The position numbers and the translations under genes are program-made. 7,292 nucleotides of DNA from Clostridiaceae bacterium (GTDB lineage: Bacteria > Bacillota > Clostridia > Saccharofermentanales > DTU023): positions 1-7,292 of the forward strand of contig DUUZ01000147.1 of the NCBI GenBank assembly GCA_012841255.1. Direction: 5' to 3'. The notes below the pieces were generated by a model that ran no database searches, was not told the DNA's origin, and saw only the letters and a list, made by a program, of their open reading frames with translations. Below are positions 1-5,161 of the stretch, in pieces. Positions within the stretch are counted from its first letter, which is position 1. Every line of letters starts with the position of its first letter.

Positions 1-171
1 GAACCGGGCGGGGTTTCTTACCGGGAACTTTTGGATGCCCTGAAAGAGGCCTCGGGCTTTCGGATTGTCGGGTCGGATTTCATGGAACTGGCCCCCCGCC
101 TGGATCTTTCCGCAGCGTCGACGGCCGTGGCCTGCAAGCTTCTGCGGGAGTGGCTTTTGCTCATCGGCTGA
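1..171 (+). CDS. speB: Agmatinase / ureohydrolase family protein, C-terminal fragment (5' end outside window)
   Basis: Only the last 56 codons are present, read in frame 1 and ending at TGA 169-171. They begin with EPGG and run through a ...RIVGSDFMELAPRLD... segment to a helical end ...CKLLREWLLLIG. In the ureohydrolase fold (agmatinase, arginase, formiminoglutamase) the E-P-G-G turn carries the glutamate that contacts the guanidino group. The VG-D-x-x-E-x-AP strand followed by the last helix is the usual C-terminus, and the length fits a normal family end. The two genes downstream make spermidine from putrescine, so agmatinase (agmatine to putrescine plus urea, Mn-dependent, cytosolic) is the best choice. 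The metal-binding His/Asp motifs lie outside the window, so arginase or guanidinobutyrase cannot be excluded from this fragment. It is the first visible gene of a probable polyamine operon. Confidence 0.8.
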   Translation, partial: EPGGVSYRELLDALKEASGFRIVGSDFMELAPRLDLSAASTAVACKLLREWLLLIG

Positions 172-208
172 CCGGGCGTTTGCCCTCTTTTATCTGATAT
201 AGTGACAG

Positions 209-245
209 GGAAAGACGGAGGATGAAAGAAGTCCTTTGTCTTTTC
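209..245 (+). promoter_or_regulatory. Predicted 14-bp RNA hairpin in the leader of the dehydrogenase gene
   Basis: Bases 209-222 (GGAAAGACGGAGGA) pair without a bulge with 232-245 (TCCTTTGTCTTTTC) around the 9-nt loop TGAAAGAAG. Eleven pairs are Watson-Crick. Three (210/244, 217/237, 218/236) are G.U pairs, which are stable only in RNA from the plus strand. The hairpin ends 28 nt before the ATG at 274 and leaves the likely ribosome binding site (AAAGGGG, 257-263) outside the stem. It is not a classical intrinsic terminator, because no U-run follows the stem (GCGTGAAAAAG). It could protect or process the mRNA between the agmatinase and the dehydrogenase, or act as a regulatory element. The pairing is read directly; the function is inference. 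Confidence 0.5.
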
Positions 246-273
246 GCGTGAAAAAGAAAGGGGTTATCTGCAG

Positions 274-1473
274 ATGGCAAAAGCAATGATTATAGGGGCC
301 GGAGGGGTTGCGCAGGTCGCGGCCCACAAATGTGTTGAGAACAAGGAAGTGTTTACGGAGCTCTGCATCGCCAGCCGGACACTGGCCCGCTGTGACGAAC
401 TGAAGGCAAAGCTTTCCGGCCGGGGGGTACCCATCACCACCGCGCAGGTCGACGCTGACAATGTACCTGAACTCGTTGCCCTGATCCGGAAGGAAAAACC
501 CGATATCGTCATGAATCTGGCCCTGCCCTACCAGGACCTGACCATTATGGATGCCTGCCTGGAAGCCGGCGTCCACTATCTGGATACCGCCAACTATGAG
601 CCGGAAGACACGGCCAAATTTGAATATAAATGGCAGTGGGCCTACCAGGAACGCTTCCGGGAAAAGGGGCTGACCGCCATCCTGGGCTCTGGCTTTGATC
701 CCGGCGTGACGGGTGTCTTTTCGGCCTATGCCTTGAAGCACGAGTTTGACGAGATCAATGAAATCGATATCCTGGACTGCAATGGCGGCGACCATGGCTA
801 TCCTTTTGCAACCAACTTCAACCCCGAGATCAATATCCGGGAGGTCACGGCCAAGGGCCGCTACTATGAGGAGGGCCGTTTTGTTGAAACGGAGCCCATG
901 GAAATAAAAAGGGAGTACGACTTTGAAGGGGTGGGCGCCCGGGACATGTACCTGCTCTACCACGAAGAGCTGGAATCCCTGGCCAGGCACATCCCGGGGA
1001 TCCGCCGCATCCGCTTTTTCATGACCTTCGGCGAAAGCTATCTTTCGCACCTCCGCTGCCTTCAAAATGTCGGCATGACTTCGATTGAGCCTATCCTTTT
1101 CGAAGGACGGGAGATCATACCCCTCCAGTTCCTGAAGGCGGTTCTGCCGGATCCTGCCAGTCTGGGGCCCCGGACCGTGGGCAAGACCAATATCGGCTGC
1201 ATCTTCAAGGGCAAAAAAGACGGGAAGGACAAGGTCTGGAGAATCTACAATATCTGCGACCACCAGGAAGCCTACCGGGAAGTCGGCTCCCAGGCCGTCT
1301 CCTATACGACCGGGGTGCCGGCCATGATCGGCGCTTCCCTGGTGTTGACGGGTGAATGGGAAAAACCGGGTGTCTGGAATGTCGAGCAGCTGGACCCCGA
1401 CCTCTTCATGGAGGGTCTGAATCGTTTCGGCCTCCCCTGGATTGTCGACCCGGCACCTAGCCTGGTCCCCTGA
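274..1473 (+). CDS. CASDH: Carboxynorspermidine/carboxyspermidine dehydrogenase (saccharopine dehydrogenase-like)
   Basis: This 399-residue cytosolic oxidoreductase would reductively condense putrescine (or diaminopropane) with aspartate semialdehyde, using NADPH, to give carboxyspermidine (or carboxynorspermidine). The N-terminus is a Rossmann nucleotide-binding loop, GAGGVAQ at residues 8-14. An NLALPYQD...GVHYLDTA stretch follows at about 81-107, and the family-typical GSGFDPGVT at 138-146. The length of about 400 residues is normal for the family. ATG 274 is preceded by AAAGGGG at 257-263 with a 10-nt spacer. Authentic lysine-pathway saccharopine dehydrogenases share the fold. The carboxy(nor)spermidine decarboxylase starting 12 nt after its stop, and the agmatinase before it, decide for the polyamine role. 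Spermidine rather than norspermidine is the likely end product because the nearby agmatinase supplies putrescine and no diaminopropane gene is visible; this is inference. Confidence 0.88.
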   Translation: MAKAMIIGAGGVAQVAAHKCVENKEVFTELCIASRTLARCDELKAKLSGRGVPITTAQVDADNVPELVALIRKEKPDIVMNLALPYQDLTIMDACLEAGVHYLDTANYEPEDTAKFEYKWQWAYQERFREKGLTAILGSGFDPGVTGVFSAYALKHEFDEINEIDILDCNGGDHGYPFATNFNPEINIREVTAKGRYYEEGRFVETEPMEIKREYDFEGVGARDMYLLYHEELESLARHIPGIRRIRFFMTFGESYLSHLRCLQNVGMTSIEPILFEGREIIPLQFLKAVLPDPASLGPRTVGKTNIGCIFKGKKDGKDKVWRIYNICDHQEAYREVGSQAVSYTTGVPAMIGASLVLTGEWEKPGVWNVEQLDPDLFMEGLNRFGLPWIVDPAPSLVP

Positions 1474-1485
1474 GGAAAGTTGCAT

Positions 1486-2751
1486 ATGGAAGCTTTCACC
1501 TCCCCCAGGGAACACCCGCTCTACCGGCCGGGAAATGCGGATTTCCCTGTCTTCCAGCTTCCGACACCGGCCTATTTGCTGGATGAAAAATCCCTGGAGG
1601 CCAATCTCCGCCTGCTTCGTCTGGTCAAGGATGCAACGGGCTGCCGGATTCTTTTGGCCCAAAAAGCCTTTGCCTGCTATCCGCTCTATCCTCTCCTGGC
1701 CCGTTTCCTAGACGGGGCCGCAAGTTCAGGGCTTTTTGAGGCCCGGCTGGCTCGCGAGGAGATGGGGGAAGACCGTGAGGTCCATGTCTATGCGCCGGCT
1801 TACGGTGCCCGGGAATTTGAAAGTATTCTGGATCTGGCCGATACCATTGTCTTCAATTCCTTTGAGCAGTGGGACCGCTACCGGGAAAAAGTCCTGGAAC
1901 ACAATCTGAACGGCGGCCGGCAGATCTCGGCCGGACTTCGCATCAACCCCGGCTATTCCGAGGTTGAAGTCAGTCTCTATGACCCGGCAGGCCCCGCATC
2001 CCGCCTGGGCGTTTCCCTGGATCAGCTGATCGGGGGCCTGGCCGCCGGCCGTTTTGAAGGCCTGTCCGGCATCCACTTTCACTCGCTTTGCCAGCAGGAT
2101 GCCGGTGCCCTTTCACGGACCCTGGATGCGGTCAAAAAGAAATTGGGCGGCTGGCCCCAGGGCCTGGAATGGCTTAATTTCGGCGGCGGCCATCACATCA
2201 CCCGCCCGGGTTACGATATCGATCTCCTGATCAACCTGATCCGGCAGGCCCGGGAGGAGACAGGAGCCCGGATTTATCTTGAACCCGGGGAAGCCGTGGC
2301 GCTGGACACCGGCTGGCTGGTCTCCACCGTGCTGGATCTTGTCCAGCCGGAAAAAGGAACCGTGGCCATCCTGGACAGTTCCGCCGCCTGCCACATGCCG
2401 GATGTTCTGGAAATGCCCTACACCCCGGTCTGCTACCTGGTGCCGGCCCCCGAGCGTTCCAAATTGGCGTCCCGCTGGTATCAGGGCCGGGAACCCGGGG
2501 TCCATCCCTATACGGTCAGCCTGGCCGGACCCACCTGCCTGGCGGGGGACATCACGGGGACCTATTCTTTTGAGATTCCGCCTCTTCCGGGCGACCGCAT
2601 CGTCTTCACGGATATGGCCATCTACACCATGGTCAAGAACAATACCTTCAACGGAATCGGACTCCCGTCCATCATCCTGAACAGGGAAGACGGGCAGATC
2701 GAGACGCTTCGGCATTTCGGCTATGAAGATTTCAAGATGAGGCTGGGTTAA
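1486..2751 (+). CDS. nspC: Carboxynorspermidine/carboxyspermidine decarboxylase
   Basis: This PLP-dependent, alanine-racemase-fold (fold type III) decarboxylase of 421 residues removes CO2 from carboxyspermidine to give spermidine, completing the pathway begun by the preceding gene. Visible motifs are the PLP lysine K60 in LLAQKAFA, IHFHSLC at 196-202, the glycine-rich phosphate loop GGGHH at 233-237, EPGE at 266-269, the catalytic-cysteine region GPTCLAGD at 348-355, and a late DMAIYTM with Y380. This order and the CLAGD form are typical of NspC rather than of diaminopimelate or ornithine decarboxylase. ATG 1486 is preferred because GAGGA (1472-1476) lies 9 nt upstream. An in-frame TTG at 1480 would add two residues but sits only 3 nt from that site. 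The binding site overlaps the previous gene's stop, which points to tight translational linkage. Confidence 0.9.
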   Translation: MEAFTSPREHPLYRPGNADFPVFQLPTPAYLLDEKSLEANLRLLRLVKDATGCRILLAQKAFACYPLYPLLARFLDGAASSGLFEARLAREEMGEDREVHVYAPAYGAREFESILDLADTIVFNSFEQWDRYREKVLEHNLNGGRQISAGLRINPGYSEVEVSLYDPAGPASRLGVSLDQLIGGLAAGRFEGLSGIHFHSLCQQDAGALSRTLDAVKKKLGGWPQGLEWLNFGGGHHITRPGYDIDLLINLIRQAREETGARIYLEPGEAVALDTGWLVSTVLDLVQPEKGTVAILDSSAACHMPDVLEMPYTPVCYLVPAPERSKLASRWYQGREPGVHPYTVSLAGPTCLAGDITGTYSFEIPPLPGDRIVFTDMAIYTMVKNNTFNGIGLPSIILNREDGQIETLRHFGYEDFKMRLG

Positions 2752-2766
2752 AGCGGGAGCTCTGCC

Positions 2767-4212
2767 ATGCGAATACGCCACGTCAACCTGACCCGGGGCC
2801 CCATTTGGCAACAGATCCTTTACTTTGCCGTGCCCCTCCTTCTGATCAATCTCATGCAGCAGGTCTTTGCCATGGCCGACCTCATGATCGTGGGAAATTT
2901 CAGCGGACTTGACGCCATGGCCGGCATCGGGGCCACCACTTCCCTGATCAACATGATGATCGGCCTGGCCCTGGGCCTGGCCACCGGAGTCGCCGTCGTG
3001 ACCGTGCAGGTCAACGGGTCCGAGGATTACGACGGCCTTTACAAGGTGGTTCATACGGGCTATGCCCTGGCACTCCTGGGCGGTCTTCTGATCACGGCCC
3101 TGGGTTCAGGATTAAGCCCCCTCCTGCTCCGCCTCATGAATACACCGGAAGATATCCTCCCTAATGCCGTCACCTATCTGCGGATCTATTTTCTGGCGGC
3201 TCTTCCCGTCCTTGTCTATAACGTCGGGGCCGGGATCCTGCGCGGGGTCGGGGATACCCGCCATCCCCTGCTCTTTCTCTCCCTGGGGGTTCTATTCAAT
3301 ATTGCCCTGGACTTTCTTTTCGTGGGCTATTTCGACTGGGGTGTCCGGGGGGCGGCCTGGGCCTATGTCATTGCCCAGGTTGCAACAGCAATCCTGGTGA
3401 CCGCCAGCCTCATGACCAGCCTCACTCCCTTCCGCCTCTTTCTCCGGGATATTGCCTTCCACCCCCCTATGCTGGTCCGGTCAGTCAAGGTCGGCATCCC
3501 TGCGGGGCTTCAGACTTTTATCGTCTCCCTGTCCGGCGTCTTCATCCAAAGCTTTGTCAACCGCTTCGGAAAGCATGCCGTGGCGGGCTTTTCGGTCGCA
3601 ACACGGATCGATACCCTGGTCTTTGTCCTGATCAGCGGTCTGGCCCTGGCTGTCATGACCTTTACGGGTGCCAATGCAGGGGCCGGGTGTTACGACCGGA
3701 TCCGCAAGGGCCTCAGGCAGAGCCTGGTCATGGCCTTCGTCCTGGTCAGTACGCTCTCGGCCCTCCTGATCCTTGCCCGGAAGCCGATTGCCCGTGCCTT
3801 CAATGCCGACCCGGAGGTAGTCTCCTATGCCAGTATCATCCTGATCATCCTCCTGACCCTTTACTGGGTCTTCGCCCTGACGGAGGTCATCGGCGCAACT
3901 TTGCGGGGGATCGGCTACTCCGTCTTCCCCATGGTCGTCAGCCTTATCTGCATGGCCGGCGTGCGGGTCTTGTGGATGTATTCGGTCCTGCCCTTCTGGG
4001 ATAGCTTCGAGGCAGTCATTTTGGCCTACCCGGTCGCCTGGGCGGTGTCGCTTGTCACCTATTCCGTTTATCTTGCCAGGAAGGCCCGCTTTTTGTTTGC
4101 AGGGGAGGGGCCGGCACAGACATTTGCGGCCGAATCGTGTAGCATTGAAGAGGATCTGCCTCAGGCATGTACAAACGATTTGAACCATAGGGGAGGGGAC
4201 CTCCATGAATAA
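2767..4212 (+). CDS. MATE family efflux transporter
   Basis: This polytopic inner-membrane protein of 481 residues consists of about twelve hydrophobic helices and belongs to the multidrug and toxic compound extrusion superfamily, which exports cationic or other small molecules by H+ or Na+ antiport. The first helix region ends in ADLMIVGNFSG with D38. The two pseudo-symmetric halves each carry an R-G-x-G loop, LRGVGDTRHP at 158-167 and LRGIGYSVFP at 379-388, as in DinF/NorM-like members. Start ATG 2767 has GGGAG (2755-2759) 7 nt upstream and lies 15 nt after nspC, so it is probably in the same operon. That context suggests a polyamine-related or other cationic substrate, but substrate cannot be read from sequence. 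The last 37 residues (about 445-481) form a hydrophilic acidic tail beyond the final helix. The stop overlaps the next gene by 8 nt. Confidence 0.9.
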   Translation: MRIRHVNLTRGPIWQQILYFAVPLLLINLMQQVFAMADLMIVGNFSGLDAMAGIGATTSLINMMIGLALGLATGVAVVTVQVNGSEDYDGLYKVVHTGYALALLGGLLITALGSGLSPLLLRLMNTPEDILPNAVTYLRIYFLAALPVLVYNVGAGILRGVGDTRHPLLFLSLGVLFNIALDFLFVGYFDWGVRGAAWAYVIAQVATAILVTASLMTSLTPFRLFLRDIAFHPPMLVRSVKVGIPAGLQTFIVSLSGVFIQSFVNRFGKHAVAGFSVATRIDTLVFVLISGLALAVMTFTGANAGAGCYDRIRKGLRQSLVMAFVLVSTLSALLILARKPIARAFNADPEVVSYASIILIILLTLYWVFALTEVIGATLRGIGYSVFPMVVSLICMAGVRVLWMYSVLPFWDSFEAVILAYPVAWAVSLVTYSVYLARKARFLFAGEGPAQTFAAESCSIEEDLPQACTNDLNHRGGDLHE

Positions 4213-4813
4213 CCAAGTGTCAGAACCCATGCAGGGGGATGCAGGCCAAAGACTTGAAGCCTTCCGTTTTTTCACCATAGACGGCAAACGTGAACGGGGT
4301 GACCGTTTCCTGCAGCCCTGGCTTTTCTGCCATGTCTACGCCTCCGGCTCGAAGAGCCGGGGGGAGCGCAAGAGAGCGGGCAAGGAACTGGCACGTTTCT
4401 TTCAGCAGAAGGAGCTTGTCCGGATCCTGGAGGATGCCGGGGAGGATGGCCGGGTTCTTCTTGAGGCCCAGCTCTTTGATTCGGCTGATAAGTACCTGAC
4501 CATCTGCCGGGAGGATGAAGGTTTCGGAAAGAAGCTTTTCGGCCTGATGCGGATGAAGTCGGATGAAAAGGAAGATAAGATCATCTCCGACGTCTATCTG
4601 GCCATGCTGCCGCTCCTCTTGCTCCTGACGGAGCTGGAAGAGCGCTTCACCATGATTCACGCACTTGATCAAGCATGTCGCAGACTGTATCCGCAACGCT
4701 TGGAAGATATGGCCTATATGGTTGCGAATATGAAGGATAAGACCCTGTGTGACCTTCTGGAAGATTTTGACTGCAGTCCTCCAGAAGACGGTGAATCGCC
4801 TCCTGAGCACTGA
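4205..4813 (+). CDS. Uncharacterised helical protein, DUF6553-like
   Basis: This gene codes for 202 residues of unknown function. ATG 4205 overlaps the end of the MATE gene by 8 nt and has a strong GGAGG at 4192-4196 (8-nt spacer), so translation is probably coupled. The protein is charged and predicted mostly helical, with an RFLQPWL element near 34-40, a K/R-rich stretch at 50-63, LFGLMRMKSDEK near 111-122, a short hydrophobic helix YLAMLPLLLLL at 131-141, and an acidic proline-rich end. No signal peptide or catalytic motif is seen. The RFL-x-x-W... LLxAxxxDxxxxYL... LFGxxxxK layout recalls DUF6553 proteins of Firmicutes; this is from memory and not verified. The last 167 nt lie opposite the minus-strand regulator gene, and base composition becomes more AT-rich there. 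Nothing visible ties it functionally to spermidine synthesis apart from position. Confidence 0.75.
   Translation: MNNQVSEPMQGDAGQRLEAFRFFTIDGKRERGDRFLQPWLFCHVYASGSKSRGERKRAGKELARFFQQKELVRILEDAGEDGRVLLEAQLFDSADKYLTICREDEGFGKKLFGLMRMKSDEKEDKIISDVYLAMLPLLLLLTELEERFTMIHALDQACRRLYPQRLEDMAYMVANMKDKTLCDLLEDFDCSPPEDGESPPEH
4341..4363 (+). repeat. GC-rich perfect-stem hairpin inside the unknown gene
   Basis: CCTCCGGCTC (4341-4350) pairs with GAGCCGGGGG (4354-4363) around the loop GAA, giving ten consecutive pairs with a single G.U at 4343/4361. It codes for part of the basic ASGSKSRG region. No T-run follows, so it is not a standard terminator. It may be a pause or attenuation structure in the operon mRNA, or simply chance in GC-rich coding DNA. 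Confidence 0.35.
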
Positions 4814-5057
4814 TCGCGGCCAGGGAAATCCCCGCTTCAATCTGCAGGCGGTCAAGCACCTGGAGAGTTCTTCGGAAATTGGCATAGACATTGCCTGACT
4901 CCAGCGTCGAGATGGCACTCATCCCGAATTCCAGTTCACCGGCCAGGAGCTGCTGAGTCACGGCTTTCCGCTGTCTCTCCTGGCGGATGATGTATCCGAT
5001 CCAGATTTCCTGCGAGGCAAAGGGGGAAGAAGGCTTGGGGGTTGAATCTTCGGCCAT
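4647..5057 (-). CDS. Xre/HipB-type helix-turn-helix transcriptional regulator
   Basis: This 136-residue DNA-binding protein has an N-terminal flexible segment rich in S and P (1-16) and an HTH_3 (Xre) domain at about 20-80: IGYIIRQERQRKAVTQQLLAG, then MSAISTLESGN, where S47, S50 and E53 are the usual recognition-helix positions, then RRTLQVLDRLQIEAGISL. The F-x-x-T-L-x-V-L-x-x-L end resembles HipB/Y4mF regulators. ATG 5057 is chosen because GGAAAG lies 8 nt upstream on the minus strand; a TTG at 5126 would add 23 residues without a binding site. Residues 82-136 are encoded opposite the 3' end of the unknown plus-strand gene and show no recognisable domain. No HipA or other toxin gene is adjacent. 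The likely target is its own promoter and perhaps hflX, given the repeats upstream; this is inference. Confidence 0.72.
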   Translation of the reverse strand: MAEDSTPKPSSPFASQEIWIGYIIRQERQRKAVTQQLLAGELEFGMSAISTLESGNVYANFRRTLQVLDRLQIEAGISLAAISAQEAIHRLLEDCSQNLPEGHTGSYPSYSQPYRPYLPSVADTVCDMLDQVRESW

Positions 5058-5076
5058 GGACGATACTTTCCAGCGA

Positions 5077-5091
5077 TATACAGCTATACAG
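5077..5091. repeat. Tandem direct repeat TATACAG-C-TATACAG
   Basis: TATACAG occurs at 5077-5083 and again at 5085-5091, an exact 7-bp repeat with one base between. On the minus strand it lies just upstream of the regulator's ribosome binding site, about 20-34 nt before its ATG and overlapping its possible -10. That would suit an autoregulatory binding site, though direct rather than inverted symmetry is less usual for an Xre dimer. Confidence 0.35.
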
Positions 5092-5133
5092 TCTTTATGC
5101 ACGAAATTAATATAGCATAAGTGCAATAGATAA

Positions 5134-5150
5134 TTTTGATTCCATCAAAA
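5134..5150 (+). promoter_or_regulatory. Perfect 7-bp palindrome touching the hflX ribosome binding site (candidate operator or RNA hairpin)
   Basis: TTTTGAT (5134-5140) and ATCAAAA (5144-5150) are exact inverted repeats around TCC. The site begins on the last base of the -10 candidate GATAAT (5129-5134) and ends directly at the AGGAG ribosome binding site (5151-5155) of hflX. As DNA it is well placed for a dimeric repressor covering the transcription start. As RNA it would form a weak A-U hairpin next to the binding site. The symmetry is seen directly; the role is inferred. Confidence 0.4.
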
Positions 5151-5161
5151 AGGAGCAACAC

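Larger units (their letters stand above)
5058..5161. promoter_or_regulatory. AT-rich divergent control region between the HTH regulator and hflX
   Basis: This is the only clearly AT-rich stretch of the window. It separates the divergently oriented regulator (minus) and hflX (plus), so it should hold both promoters. For hflX the best -10 candidate is GATAAT at 5129-5134, with no convincing -35. For the regulator a TATAGC at 5088-5083 on the minus strand is possible, also without a clear -35. A spaced inverted repeat, TTATGC 5095-5100 and GCATAA 5115-5120, lies between them and could be a shared operator. Confidence 0.45.

Noticed and set aside
174..193. Possible terminator GGGC-GTTT-GCCC followed by TCTTTTAT after the agmatinase
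   Set aside because: The stem has only four pairs and the T tract is interrupted, too weak to call.
180..203. Promoter-like TTGCCC ... TATAGT before the dehydrogenase
   Set aside because: The spacing is only 12 nt, so it is not a workable sigma-70 type promoter.
222..251. Nine-codon mini-ORF (MKEVLCLFA) in the dehydrogenase leader
   Set aside because: GGAGG touches its ATG with no spacer and both lie inside the predicted hairpin, so translation is unlikely. The codons do not suggest a leader peptide for polyamine precursors.
190..1662. 490-codon open frame on the minus strand opposite the dehydrogenase gene
   Set aside because: It is antisense to a clearly recognised enzyme and gives no family-like motif. 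Long antisense frames are expected opposite GC-rich genes with strong third-position bias.
2113..3054. 313-codon minus-strand frame across nspC and the MATE start
   Set aside because: It has a His/Gly/Asp-rich composition without domains and lies opposite two well-supported genes, so it is a shadow frame.
3481..4287. 268-codon minus-strand frame opposite the MATE gene
   Set aside because: Its hydrophilic, Asp/Gln/Gly-rich sequence is the expected reverse complement of membrane-helix codons; no binding site or motif was seen.
4205..5057. Toxin-antitoxin pair formed by the HipB-like regulator and the unknown gene
   Set aside because: The two genes converge rather than form an operon, and the unknown protein has no HipA kinase or other toxin motif.
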